Below are positions 1 to 12,200 of a DNA stretch of 64,000 nucleotides, one piece after another. Both the position numbers and the translations under genes were made by a program. The stretch covers positions 4,836,001-4,900,000 of the forward strand of contig BSYQ01000001.1 of the NCBI GenBank assembly GCA_030272585.1. Direction: 5' to 3'. Within the stretch, counting starts at the first letter, position 1; the number at the start of each line of letters is the position of its first letter. The notes beneath the pieces are model-generated. The model was not told the DNA's origin. It made no database searches and was given only the letters and a program-made list of their open reading frames with translations. Source of the DNA: Bryopsis sp. KO-2023. Taxonomy: Eukaryota > Chlorophyta > Ulvophyceae > Bryopsidales > Bryopsidaceae.

Positions 1-1308
1 TTGCCCTCTGATGCACACAGACACACATGCAAAAACTGAATTTCCTTGTTTTCCAAATCACTGGAAGCTTCGTTTTTCGTTCATTTTCTTTTCTTTTTCG
101 GGGGTGCTGGACAGACGTGGGTTTCGTTTGAAGCATTTAATTTGCTTGATTTTGTTTGGGGTTGCTACCTCTGCTTCTTGGTTGTTGCGCTGGAGGCTGG
201 CTGTCAGCTTCTGGACATCTTCCAGAAGCTTCCCGTTCCGTTCGTGAGCTTGCTCCAATTTTTCTTGCATGGTCGAGTTGCACGCTTGGAGGTTTTCGCT
301 CCTTTCTTCTGCCTTTTTGAGTCTGCCTTCGGTTTCTGCCAGCTATTTTTAATCAAAAAAAAGACAAAAGAGTTCACACTGGATGGTGCATATGATTTCC
401 ACAGAAAAAAAAAGAAGAAGAAAAAAAACAAACATCCAAATCTTTTTTTCGTGTCTGGAAATGATAATTCGACAGAATTTGGCGTCGAGAACTTGAGCGG
501 GAAAAACGTCGAAATGTGCGTGCACGTTGTTGAGCAAGGAAAAGGCTGAAGTCGTCGGTGGCCCATATTCGCACCTCCTTCGTCTTCCTCTCCGTGACGC
601 CTCGCGCAGCATCGAGTTTCTCTTCGAAAGAAGCGACGACTTGCGCTCTCTCCTTGGCCAAATCCTTCTCTCGCTTTTCGAAATCGACCTTGTCCTTATT
701 TCGAGCGGAATCGACGTTTTCCTTCTCCGCTTTGGAGTCGCAGAGCTGTGTTAGAAGGTCATCCCTCTCTTGCAGCAAGCCTTGCCCGGCTTGGCGGAGC
801 TCCTTTATGAACGGCCCCATCAGGTCCACTTTCGCTTTGAGAGAGGCTCCCTTCCTGAACGTCAGCTTGCGCTGAAGCACTTCAGCGACGCCATCTGGCT
901 CCTCTGCGTCGACGACGTCCCCAACAGGTTCACTGGGCGCTGGCGCTGGTATCGACCCACCCACTGCCTGCCGTTTAGATTCCGATTCAGCTCGGGTGGT
1001 TTGCTTACGCTTCTGCCGCTGATTTCCACCCTGTATCGAACGTGAGAGAACTGCACCTGAGTTTCGCCAGCCCTGAGGTTGGTCACGCACGCCAAAGACG
1101 AAGAGGAGTACCAAGACGGGCTAAAGAGCGATTCTGCTGCGAGGTTCCCTATCTACGAGAAATTCCCGTCAGGATGAAGAATTCCGAACGGGTGTGCACG
1201 CAGACCAAACGTCGTAAGATGAAAGGAGAGCGACTGTCGAACCTAACCGAGACTGACCTCGTTGTTGGACACTGACGCGTTGAACGCAAGCTTCGGTATC
1301 TTGCTCAT
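1..1308 (-). CDS. Coiled-coil protein, N-terminal part, possible kinesin-14 (partial)
   Basis: The gene enters from the right and leaves the window at base 1. The start at 1308 opens a 17-codon exon (MSKIPKLAFNASVSNNE, donor at 1257). The next exon runs from about 1043 to 575, and a third from about 342 to 170; all join in phase 0. The N-terminus is basic and Ser/Thr-rich (RQKRKQTTR), then acidic, then almost pure heptad-like helix rich in Glu, Lys, Gln and Leu. The pattern EVLQRK...KAKVDLM...IKELRQ followed by SENLQACNSTMQEKLEQA resembles the tail and stalk of plant class-14 kinesins (ATK type). That is a resemblance judged by eye; the motor domain would lie outside the window. Other coiled-coil proteins remain possible. 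The coding stretch itself is well supported by splice phase. Confidence 0.55.
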
Positions 1309-2367
1309 CCTAAACTAGTTGGGGGGTGACCACCACAAGAACCCGAGGTGTGTGGGTTTTTTTTTTCTTTCTTTCAAACACCAGCCCGCAGAACCCGCGC
1401 GATAAGGGTGCGTACCATCATGTCTCTTGGCACCTGCCAGAATGACAGAAACTCCGTTTGCACGAATCAGGTCCCTGTCTGTGCACTCCCCAGCGAAACC
1501 GAGAATGGTTAACTGCGCAAGCCTTCACCATGCAAGAAAAGTGCAGCGTCACGGCAACGTTGCGTAATAAATCATTACTAGCTTGCACGATTTGCTTTGG
1601 GGGAAGTGCTTGGGGGAAAGAAGCGGTTGAGGGATCTTTTCATAAGGAAGAGGGTGATCTTGGCGGCCCAGCAAGGAAAAACGATTGCTGGTGTTACGTT
1701 GCCGGTAGGGAAAAACTTTCTCGGTGGAGAGAATCGGAAGAGAGGTGGCGGCGGAAGCAAAGAAAAACAACGAAAAGTGTGTATTGTAGCATTATTTGTA
1801 ACAGCCCCGTGCAACCTCGTCCAAGCGCGAGGAGTGAGATCGTCCACTTCTCACACCGCGGCCGCGGCGAATTGCGGGACCCCCCAAATTGCGTTATTCG
1901 CTCGACGGACAAGTCAATCGATAGAAGAGGCCGTGAGGGAGGGAAAAAGGTTCGAGATCAACGCTCGGAAACGCGCATGTGCTAGCTCCTTCGCCGAAAG
2001 GCCGCCAGTTTTTTGGGGGTGCAAGTCCCGTGAATTTGTTTGGATACGGGCAGTACCGCCTTGGTTTTACGTGTTGCTTTTTTCCCGTGTGTAGGTTTCA
2101 TCGTTGTGCCTCCGGTGAAGAGAACTGTATCGTGGAAACGCTTGATGAACATAAGCGCCCGCTGTATATAGTTACATTGGCTGCCCAGTGGACGCAGGAC
2201 CTTGCCTGGTGGGCTTCGCGGCTGGGATGCTCGTCGCATAAAGCCTCTCGCCATCACGTTCCAGCTCCGAGAGGATTATGTCAACCTGGTTCAGCGGACC
2301 TGATTTCCATGTGAAGCACCCATCTGGTTTGGGCGAGCGATGCAAGGCGGTGACACGTGATCGGGGG
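1309..2367. other. Intergenic / divergent promoter region
   Basis: This stretch separates the minus-strand coiled-coil gene from the plus-strand secreted-protein gene. Open frames are present on both strands but show no recognisable domain and no consistent splice structure. It most likely holds two 5' UTRs and a shared promoter. An in-frame upstream ATG at 2278 precedes the signal-peptide ATG at 2368. Confidence 0.5.
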
Positions 2368-3120
2368 ATGTTCTGGTTGCTGCTTGGGTTGCTCGCGCTC
2401 TTGCCGTCCTCATGTTCAGCGAATCACCCACTGGGTCCACTCCTGTTCAACGGGACGCTGGGTGTAGGCGATTGTGATTTGAACGAATCCACCACCCCTG
2501 CATCGGAGGGGACGGTCATTCACGATTGCGTTTTCAGTGCAATCGTGAGGAAATGCTCTGGGGAAAAACTCAGCGATCCGGGCTTGATATTCAACGGTTG
2601 CCGAGGTAGAATCTGCGAAAATGACCTATCCATTTCGACGACAGAGTGCATCTTAGACAGCATGGGGTTGAACTACACGGAGGGGCTGGAAAACGACAAA
2701 TACAAATGTGGGATTCCCTTGGTGAACAAGGACCTGTTCGACGTGAAGGAAATCACTTGGGTGGACTCCGTTCCTGGAAGCAGACGCTGCGCCCTTCGAA
2801 TTCCGCATGGGAGCAAGATCGAACAGAACATAATTTGCATCGGAGGGTTCGCCAGACTCAGGTTCACGTTGATGCTGGTGGAAAAGCTGACTGACGATCG
2901 CTACTCATGCGAACTGAACCCGAGGTGTAATTCGTACTTGGGTATTTACGGGGATTCAATTTGTTATAAAGAAAGGAGTGTGGAGGAAGAAGCTTCGGAG
3001 GCCACGTCGAACGGCAGCAGCGATTTAGGCAGATTCAAGCTTTGGGGGTTCACTGGGGTTTTGAAGGTTTGGGTGCATGGGGTGGTCATTTCCCTGTCCA
3101 TCTTGTTTTTTTCTTTTTGA
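2368..3120 (+). CDS. Secreted or GPI-anchored cysteine-rich protein, orphan
   Basis: This is a single uninterrupted frame of 250 residues. I chose the ATG at 2368 because it begins a textbook signal peptide (MFWLLLGLLALLPSSCSA). An in-frame ATG 90 bases upstream would put 30 hydrophilic residues in front of it. The mature part has twelve cysteines, an even number consistent with six disulfides, and four N-glycosylation sequons (NGT, NES, NYT, NGS). It ends in a hydrophobic tail (KVWVHGVVISLSILFFSF) with no cytosolic residues after it, as in GPI-attachment signals; a single C-terminal membrane anchor is the alternative. I do not recognise the fold. A cell-surface or wall-associated role is inference. 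Confidence 0.65.
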   Translation: MFWLLLGLLALLPSSCSANHPLGPLLFNGTLGVGDCDLNESTTPASEGTVIHDCVFSAIVRKCSGEKLSDPGLIFNGCRGRICENDLSISTTECILDSMGLNYTEGLENDKYKCGIPLVNKDLFDVKEITWVDSVPGSRRCALRIPHGSKIEQNIICIGGFARLRFTLMLVEKLTDDRYSCELNPRCNSYLGIYGDSICYKERSVEEEASEATSNGSSDLGRFKLWGFTGVLKVWVHGVVISLSILFFSF

Positions 3121-4193
3121 CGGTGTGATGATATTTTGAAAATGGGAGTCCTTGATCTGCCCGTTTGAAGGGGTGGAGTATCTCGTTCTTTTTTTGTTTT
3201 TTGTTTTTTTTAAATCTGAGTTTTTTTTCTTTTTGGTGTTTTCTTTTCTGTCGCCTAGAATCGCATCATCAGTTTTCGCAGGATGGAAAAAGAAAAATCA
3301 AATAAAAAGAAAAAAAAAAGGAAAGAATTTGCCACCAGGAGATAATTGAAATCTGAATGCTTCTGCGAAAACTGCAGGACCCATGTTAAAAAAAAGGATT
3401 AAAGATTAAAGTATCAGAGAAAGAATTGTAAAAAAAAAAAAAGAAAAAAAAACAAACAAACTGAAAGAAAAACTTGGATGTGTGAATTGCACACGCTCTA
3501 GGACAGACGATCCTTTTGGATAAGACTTATTGTTTGCCTGCCATTTTGAAATCGTTTAAGTTGTGGGGGCTTTCGGGGACCAAAAAAAAAATGCACACTC
3601 ACACACACCCCAAAGCTTGGGTTCGTGCCAAGTGGGGAAAAGGGGGGGGATGGGGTAGGGTGTTAAGTGGATTGATTCAATTTGGAAAGCACAGGACTGT
3701 GGTGGTTTTGTTGGGGAGGGGGGGGGGGGGGGATCGGGGAAATGACCAAGGGAAATGGCAGTTCTTCTTTGTCTGTGTAGATGGTTATTGCTGATGTTAT
3801 GCGAGTCAAAAAATCAACTGCCTGCTGTTGCTGCTGCTGTTGTTGTTGTGGTGGTGGGAGTGGAGACGAAAAAGGGAAATGGTTAAGAGGCCGGCGGATG
3901 CTTCAACTTTGTTTTTAACATTGGAATGTGTAGAAGAAAAACGGATGGGGTCTATTAGGATCACCCTGTGGCTTTTCTCTCTGAACGACGTACATCATAT
4001 TGTAAGATATCCCCTCCTTACAATATTATATATACTTGAAGCCCATAATGGCTGTCGATGGAATAAATAAATTCATGACTTCATCCCGATAGATTAATGC
4101 TGGACGTGCGCATAATCGCATTGAGTTTTCAACGGCCCAAAACTGCAGTCGACCTGCAATCCACTCCCTTGACGAGAACTCACCGCCGCCAAA
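3121..4193. other. Gene-free low-complexity stretch
   Basis: The stretch holds the 3' UTR of the upstream gene and intergenic DNA. It contains A and T runs, a G-run near 3720, a CTG/TTG trinucleotide patch at about 3821-3850, a 10-bp inverted repeat at 3997-4026 and an AATAAA near 4063 that could end the upstream transcript. I see no coding signal. Confidence 0.6.
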
Positions 4194-5524
4194 ATGGCTC
4201 CCACTCCTGCAGAAGTTCGGCAATGGAAAAGGGATGCCCAGGTACTGATTCGTCTCTCTGCCCACCTGCGATTCTATGACATCCTCAAGATCAAAATGCT
4301 GACGACCGATTCCTTGTTCCAGCGCGCGGTTCGCCTAGCTACCAACGCATTGCGAGGGGCAAAGCTCCAGTGGGAGGTGTGGCAGTCGCCGATCCAGACC
4401 ACTTCCTGACGATCGTATCAAGGAGATCGTCCAGCGTGTATAATGTTTGCGTTGATTCTCCTGCAATTTTGATTCAGAATGCATCGTCGGCTGGACTGGA
4501 TGCGGCAAATTCGCTCGCCAACAATATTTTGACCACGAGGTGATCTATTGATGGTTCCACCATAATCTGTTCTGGTCGAATGTTACATGAACATGTGTGT
4601 GCATTCCTGTTGCAAAGGATTCATATTGCAGCACATCTTTTTCTGGATCAGGTATTTACCCAACATGGAGTGGGGAGTTTTGTCAGGAATGGACGGCTTA
4701 CAGCTCCAGTGCGAATGGAAGCTGCGAAACCGACACCAGGCTGACATGGATGCACTCGCCGAAAGCTTGGAATCTTTGGAGGGTGCGATGGGCAAAGTCA
4801 CGTAGGCCATGCACAGTTGTTATGTTGCTGCAATTCGAAACTACCTCTCCGCTTTCTTTCAAGGGCTGTGTTTTGCCATTCAGGGAGGCTAATCAGACAT
4901 TGAGCAAACTGCTGGAGGGGCCACCTTGGCAGTCGACGATTCCGGTTTTCATTTCCTTGTCGATGTCCAGAATTTGTGAGTTGCCAGTTTCTCCGGCATC
5001 TATATGCAGGAGCTTTGCTTCACCACCGCAAATTGCTTAGGGTCTTCAATGCTGGGGCCGTTTTCAACTCTGCCTTTTTTTTATGATGGACTGAGAATGT
5101 TGAAAAATCGTATGGTATGCTCTTATCGACACCTCAATGCGTAGGTGAGATTCTTGCATCAGCAGAAGATATGTACATCAAAGAATATGAGGTTAGAAAC
5201 GCTGTGGTGGAAGGTCTGAGGGGCATCCTGAACGAAATGGAATCTGGGGAGGCCAGTACATGTCGAAAACCATTCAAACCCCAGGAATCAGGGCAACCAG
5301 TGCTGAGGGATGAACTTCAGGTGACTATGAGTCGCTTTTGTATTTTTTTTTCCAGCTTTGTTTCTCTTTGTTTTAATGTGCATTTCTATTTCCTTCAAAG
5401 ACACCAGAAATTGTGTGTTTCTGTGGAGGTCTTATTGGCAGCTTGGATGTGTGGGCTGCATTTTGAGTTGGAGGAGGCAGAAAGCTCACTGGGGATGCTC
5501 ATCAACGAGACTCACGCTGTTTAG
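4194..5524 (+). CDS. Unidentified multi-exon helical protein
   Basis: The ATG at 4194 sits in a strong Kozak context (GCCGCCAAAATGG) and starts MAPTPAEVRQWKRDAQ. Downstream exons join in phase: a segment around 4330-4544 ending SLANNILTTR continues across an intron (acceptor just before about 4653) into a helix-rich exon to about 4801 (LAESLESLEGAMGKVT). That continues into EANQTLSKLLEGPPWQ near 4890. An exon at about 5152-5320 (EILASAEDMYIKEYEVRN...) and a last exon ending LINETHAV at 5524 complete it. The join between the first two exons is not resolved in phase, so the model is provisional. No known domain is recognised; the protein looks like a small coiled-coil complex subunit. Confidence 0.4.
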
Positions 5525-6263
5525 TTTTAAGATATCCAGCAACTGTGACTGTCACGAGTTTCTGTTCCCGTGACTGGTGGAAAAACTGATGCAAACTAAT
5601 AAGATGCCCTTGGTTAGGATTGATCACTACGAGATTCCTCTGCCATGGCACTGGCAAAGTGAACCCCCTGACAAACATCAGGCAGGTTACTGTCCAGTGC
5701 TGTGTTGTTTCACTGGCTGACAGCTCGGACCACAGAATGACCCCCGAGAGAATCGAAAAGAAAGCTGAACAACAGCGGTACGCCATCAGTCACGCAGCTC
5801 CGCGACGATCCACGAGACTGGAGCTGTCTTGCCCAGAAAAGCGATGTGGCCACCTGTCCCCAGAGCGAATGCTTCCTTGTGTTGCGATTCTGGGGCGGGA
5901 TTTCCGACCGCTACCTTTCCCATGTTCATCCTTGGACGTAACAGCATCTCGTAAACGCACCCATCACTTCATAACACCTTCCCCCATTTGTGAACTCCGA
6001 GAAAAGTGACCAGGATTTGAGTCAGCCCGTCGAACTGTCGGGACTGACATGCGTCTGCGCGCTCGTTTATAAGTTGCTGTTCGTTAACATTTTCCGCGAT
6101 TGGAAGCGTCCAGCTCTTGAGCATTTTAAAGCCCGCCCTTCTCGTTTGAGTTTTGCCGCCCACTGTACTCGATCTCGAGTTGCGTTTAAGTTTTTGATGG
6201 TCGAAGCCGAGCCGTTGTTATCCAGGGCTACGCCGACAGGCTTTGAGTGCAGGGCGGACCAGA
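5525..6263. other. Intergenic stretch, no supported gene
   Basis: Frames are open on both strands (for example 5620-6009 on plus, lacking an ATG) but none has a recognisable motif. The right half is probably the promoter and 5' UTR of the TBC gene. Confidence 0.5.
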
Positions 6264-7563
6264 ATGTCCAGGGAGTCGTGCGTGCGGGATTCGTACGGGT
6301 TTCCGTTGGCGGGGATGACGGATGCGGAGCAGAGGGCAAGGGAGGAATCGCAGGCCCGGGCAAAGAGCCAGGTTAACGCCTGGCTTAAAAAGATTCGCGG
6401 AGAAGACGTTTATAACGTGTACAAAGAGAGGAAAAAATTAAAAGAGCTGGTTCGTCGGGGGATCCCGCCTGAACTCAGGCCGGAAATTTGGTTTATTTTG
6501 TCTGGGGCGAAGCTGAGGAGAACTGGCCAGTCGGGATATTATCGTCAACTGTGTAAAGGAGAGAAGTGCCCCGTGGCGCTGTTTGAGGATGGGTCGGATA
6601 TTAAGGGGAAGTTTCGGAATCAGCCGGCCTTCAAGAACGGGGAGGGATTCGCGGTCGTGACACGCCTGGTGGGTGCGTTTTTGAACCACAATGCAGAAAT
6701 TGGGTATGTTCCTGGCTTCGCCGCGGTTGCTGCGTTTCTATTGGTAGTGTACGGACTTCACCGAGAAGAAGATGTGTTTTGGGTGCTGGTTTCCCTGGTC
6801 GAGGAAAGATTGTTCAACGGCGTCGAAGAGCAGGTGAGCTCGCCGTGAACTACACTTCACGCTTCTTCTTTTTTGGTGGGGGGGGGGGGAAGTCCTATTT
6901 CTGTCGTGCCAGTCAAAAAAGGATTCTTGCTGTCCATTGATTTCTTCGGTACAGATGTACTGGGATAGGTACTGTAAATTCTGTACCTTTCCTGTACAAT
7001 TTGTGTCCAAGTCGTATGAAATTCACCCCCTCTTCAGAATAGTACATCATTTTGAGCATACTGTGTGTATTTTTTTCTTGCAGCTGTTTTTCTGGTCAAA
7101 GGTTCAGGAAGGGGTTCTGGGTGAACTCGCAGCAAAGAAAGTACCTAAAGTGTACCAACATCTCCATAAGCTGGGTTCTAGCGTGGAAGCCCTCACCGGA
7201 CAGTGGTTCTCCTCCTTGTTCGTGCTGTCTCTGCCATCCGAAACTGTCGCACGGGTCTGGGATTGCTTATTTTGCGAGGGGCCAAAAGTGCTTTTGAGAG
7301 TAGCCCTCACTTTGATGAAGAAATGCGAATCGGCCATAACTTTGACGGGCGATGTGGAGAGGATGTCCCAAATATTGACGTGGAAATTGAGGAGGACGTT
7401 CGACGCCAACGAGCTCATGATGCTGTCGTTCAAAAGATTGGGCTCCATGAAGTCGAGCGAAATCTCGGCCATCAGCTGCCAGATGGAAAGGGTGGTGGAA
7501 AGGAAACTGGAAGAAAGGGCTAGGTTTTTGGCGGAAGCGTTCGGTCACTGGGAGGTCTGCTAG
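6264..7563 (+). CDS. TBC (Rab-GAP fold) domain protein with degenerate catalytic fingers
   Basis: Exon 1 begins at the ATG at 6264 (MSRESCVRDSYGFPL, similar to the DEYGF lead-in of plant TBC proteins) and ends at the donor after 6831. The last exon starts at 7084 and stops at 7563. TBC hallmarks are plain: RRGIPPELRPEIWFILSGAK (motif A), NHNAEIGYVPGFAAVAAFLL (motif B region), and the late WFSSLFVLSLPSETVARVWD segment followed by KVLLRVALTLMKK. TBC proteins normally accelerate GTP hydrolysis by Rab GTPases using an Arg finger in IxxDxxR and a Gln finger in YxQ. Here the first reads IKGKFRN and the second YVP, so both fingers look lost. The segment between LFNGVEEQ and LFFWSKVQ is short for the family, so a small extra exon between 6840 and 7083 is possible. 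A non-catalytic Rab-binding or scaffold role is inferred. Confidence 0.8.
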
Positions 7564-7857
7564 GTTGATTGGCTGGTTTGTGTGGGTTGGGTGAAAAAAA
7601 AGCGAGGAGAGAGAGAGTATGTTTTGGGAAGGGGAATGTCGAAAAGGGATTCCACACGACCAAGTGCTCGAAAAAGAAAAAGGAAAAAAAAGAAAAATGG
7701 CTGATGCAAACCTATTTTTGGGGAAAAAGGATAATGAAAACCAAAAAAAAACCAACAATCAGATGGGATTAGGGGGATCAAGGGATAAGACAAAACGGGG
7801 TTACAGAAAAACAAAAAAACTTTGGTTGCGTGAAAAACTTAGGTTATTTTCTGAGTA

Positions 7858-7999
7858 TTAACATTTTCCGGTTACTCCTTCAGGAAGTTCCGACTCGTTC
7901 TCGAATTGGGACCGAAAATTACTATTGGTTGGGTTTTTGGAACTCATTTTTTCAGTCCCTTCAGCCTCAGCAATGGCATTCACTGTTGTAGCAATCGCC
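7858..7999 (-). CDS. Possible terminal exon (of the BRCA1/BARD1-like gene or a separate gene)
   Basis: An acceptor (TTTTTGTAG) at 8000 is followed by an open frame of 46 codons (AIATTVNAIAEAEGTEKMSS...ELPEGVTGKC) ending in TAA at 7858. Composition looks coding. It is downstream of the BRCT exons on the same strand, but I could not connect it in phase. Confidence 0.3.
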
Positions 8000-9239
8000 C
8001 TACAAAAATCGATTGTGATTCTGAAAGAGAGGACATATTCCCTTTCCCTTTGGGTTCGGGAAAGGAGGATGAAACATAGAGACGAAAAGGGAAGGGGGGG
8101 GGGGGGGGGCAAAATTTCATTGCTGGTCCAAGAAAATAAGTTTTTGAGGGTTTTTCTGGTGAATTCTTTCACATCATAATGTGTTTTTAAAGAAAAAAAA
8201 AAGAGGATGTGTCGCAAGGGGATGCATCTATATATATATAGACGTTCAGGAAAAGAAAAGAAAAAAGAATTCGGGAAACCTCCAAAAACAGAAATTTCGT
8301 GAGGAAACATGACATGTAATACACCAAAATATATATATATATATATTCCACATCTCATATTGAAATTTGAAGTTAGAATCAGATTCGTATGGATTTCATT
8401 TGATGGGGTTTTTTTGGCAAGAACATATTATTGTCATGGAAAAGGTTGGTTAGAAAGGGGGAGGGGGGGGAATGTCCAAGCGGTGGTTCTGTAATGGTAG
8501 TAGGAATGTGTAAATGGTGAATGCCCCTGTATTAATTGAAGACCTTCTGTCTGGAGGGAAGACAAATGAATGGATGTTTACAAGCAGCATATTTCTGTAT
8601 TTTTTGTCTTGCAAAAATTGTCTTGGCACAAAGACATTGCTGACAAGACTGATTCTTCCAGAGAATTTCAGCTCCGCCTCCCTTTTCCGTTGATCATCAA
8701 AATACAACTGACCCATTGTTGGGAAATCACAGAAGATGCTATAAACTGTTGTTTGGCAGTGATTGAGTGCCTTACACACCAAACTGTAGAGAAGAGCAGG
8801 GATTGATAAATGAAGACGACTCGTCACTGACGAGGTTGGGAGTCAGCTCATGATAAAAGCGGGATGTGTGGAATCGATGTTTGAGACTCGTAAGTCTTCT
8901 TTTCTTGTGTGTTCCACCCGTATCAGTGGCCTTCACAATTGCTTTCTAACGGGTATATGGTACCAAGCTCCTGTGCTCATTTTCTTCTGACATGCATCTG
9001 TGTCGTTCCTTAGAAACAACCTATACTACAATCCTCGACCTGACGCTGATGTCTCACCCCAAACGATGCATTAGTCAATCTAAAGTGTTGTATCCTGTAA
9101 CTGTCACTCCACCCTGGCACACATCACATGTGTGTCTAGAATGAGGGGGAATTTCTGGGACGATGATAAAAGCAACTTCTCGCTGTGACCAGGAGCTAAA
9201 TAGCCTTGGACAGACGAACAACAAAAAAAAGCACAATTC
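8000..9239. other. Intronic or intergenic DNA, AT-rich
   Basis: The stretch has TA microsatellites near 8228 and 8330 and a G-run at 8096-8109. No exon is supported with confidence. It is either the last intron of the BRCA1/BARD1-like gene or its 3' flank. Confidence 0.4.
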
Positions 9240-12200
9240 TTACACATCAATTCCAATTGCTGTCGGTCTCTTGGCACTCCAGCACAAAACCACGTTGAAA
9301 AACCACGTTGATTCACCCCACTGAAAAGCCACATATCTCTCTCTCTCTATATATATATATAGGCCTAGTTACCACCAATAGAACGGTGGCGGCTTACACT
9401 CTCCAGAAAAGTCTTGACATCGATAGACTTGACACCATGATGCTCGACTTGACCATCTGCGTGTGCATCATCGTGAAGAATCACCAGTGTCGATACGCTG
9501 GCTGGTGGTGGCAGCTCAGACAGAAGTGTTGCACCGGCAGCTCGAAGAGCCATCCCCAGGTCAGGCTCTTTTTTGATCGTGCCTGGAATGTGCATGATAC
9601 CCCCGTCATTTTATTTATTTTTTCTCTGAATTTCTACTTGACTGGATCAACGACACAAAAAAAAAAGAAAGAAAAAATATTTTTTTTCTTACACCCTCTC
9701 GACATGGCCGGATATCATATTCATTTTATCATATTTTTATTTCGAATTGGCGGTAATCCCCCTCACCGGAAAGAAAAACTTGCTTCCCTTCCAGCAACCT
9801 TGGCTCTCCGTTCACTTTGCGGAGGCGCCCAAGCCGTGCCGCATTCACTTCGCCATCCGAATGCCAGTCACCTGCCACCTACACATCATTTCTGTTCAGA
9901 GCAAGACATTCTCCAATGACAAAAAAATCATCTCTAGCTGAGAAGAAAGACAGAATGTCAGGAATCTGTTCACACTCAAGTAGGTCGCTGTGGATGCACA
10001 CCTGGAGCCTATTTCAAGTCTCAATCAACGAGCTGTTCATGCGCACCATTTTCCTCATACCCATCCTCACACTATTCACACCAGCCACTACTCTCCAATC
10101 GCCCTGATGGAAAGACGCCTGTCCCGATCGTATTCTGCTGAAACACTGCTCGAAACAGCGTGTTGGTTATTTCTCTATACCTCGAAAGGACCTTCAGGCA
10201 TGTATGCACCCTTTTCGAGGCACTTAGCGACCCATTCAGGTGACACGATCCAACAGCCATGCAAAATACCATGGATGTATTTTGCGGTTCGCCTGACCAG
10301 ATTCCTCCCATCCACGGAGCAAATGACGTGAGTCACGCCTTCCTCGAATACCTCTTTGTACCGGGACCCTAAAAACAACACACAGTCCCAACCATCGAAT
10401 GCACTTCGATCAGCACCATAAACATTGCTCTTCTCATGCGAAATAGTCCCAGCGTATGAATTGTGGAGGAGCCACGAACGATACCTGACAAATTGGCAAG
10501 CTTCACAGCATTGAATTTAGTCAACCCTCCAATGTTTGAACCTACGAACACCCAATTTCTCGGCATTCCTCTCCAGGATTCCCCCACATTTTTCTTTGCC
10601 CGCTTGGAGCTGGCGGTCGCCCGAGCTCCACCATCCAGTGCGCGTTTCCTGGCATGCGAATATGTTGAACTAAGAAACCAAAGCTAGACATGATCAACTG
10701 ATGCAAGACATTTTTTTTCAGCTGAAGCGCTCTTTTCTCACCCTGTCGTCTTTTTCCTGTTGTGGTGTGGACATGTGAAGAGAAAGTTCTCTCCATCGAG
10801 TTTCGCATCGGCCAAGCCTTGAGCACAGGGGTGATGGTAGGAGTTGGGGCACCTATCAGCAAAACAATAATGCACGAGTGTAAAAATAAAACTCTGTGTC
10901 AGAGCACTTGGGTGGTTTGACCTTGTGTCAAAATGTCAGAACATCCAGACATCTTCAGCACTCTAGTGAATTTCTGAGAATGTTTGAGTTTGTTTTTTCC
11001 ACGAAAATGCCATTTGATAGAATATATATTTATCTAAATAATTTTGATGCCACTCTCAAGCCATATCTAACAGTAGAATTTTGAATTTAAAAACTTGCTT
11101 CGGTGCTGGCTTTCAACGGGTGCACGAGCCCTACACAAAAACTCTTTCTTTTTTTTCCGAATTTCTTTGTTCTTCAAGCCACAGTGCAAAACAAATTCCA
11201 AAAAAAAAAAAAAAAAAAAAAAAAAGGGACAGAATCATGGAGAATACACACAAAATAGAGAGTGAAAGCTGCTTACGATTCGACTTGACAGCCTAACGCT
11301 GCTCCCCATTTGTTGCACACAGCACATTTGATTCTGGACGCCCTCCTCACTTCTAAAATAACATTCGTGAGGCCGTTCTGACAGTCGCTATCCTTTTTCG
11401 TGCAAACGAAACCATATTCAGCAGCGCTCAATTTATTGATAACCTCCACAACACTCCTAGAAATGTCTCACTGTGAATGCTGGAACGTCACACCATCTCT
11501 GAAAACAAAAAATTCCTGTTTTTTCTTCTCAGAACAAAAAATTCCTGTTTTTTCTTCTCAGAACAAAAAATTTATGTTTTTTCTTCTCAGAAGAAAAAAA
11601 TTCTCTTTCTTTCTGAGAGCAAAAAATTGCTGGGGTTTTTTTCCCACTCAGGAAATCTCACCTCGTAGACTTGTGGTGCCCAGATAGCACATTCTTTGTG
11701 AACAAAAGTATTCGCCTTTCGGTGACAGTCCAATTTCCCGAAATCCAGGAGAACCCCGCCACCTTCGTGATCTTTCCCACGGTGGCACAATGCACACATG
11801 CGGTCAGAGTCACCTTTGGCATCCATTTCTTTTCTCAGCTCCTCACGTTTTTGTTTGGCTGATGCGCCGGCTGCATTCTCATGAGGGCCCTTGCCTGCAT
11901 AAACCAAAATTCACAGCACTTCCTCAACTCCACCTCGAAAAAGGCCCCGTATCTGTCGAAATCGACAGAATAACGAAGCAGGCACATGTCCACACCCACC
12001 CAGAAAGGATTTGCACCAATAGTTCCCTCTCAAAAAAAAAAAAAACACGAAACAAGAATACAGCAGGCGAGACAAGGAAAAGCAGGGTGTCAGCGGGCAA
12101 CTAAAAAAAAGAAAGAAAGAAAAATATTTATTTCTATATTGATTTTTTACAGAAAGTTTCCAACACCACTTTTTTGTCGAAAAGTGGTATCTAACTTTTT

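Noticed and set aside
5620-6009. Open plus-strand frame of 129 codons
   Set aside because: It begins without an ATG and shows no motif or splice continuity to either neighbour.
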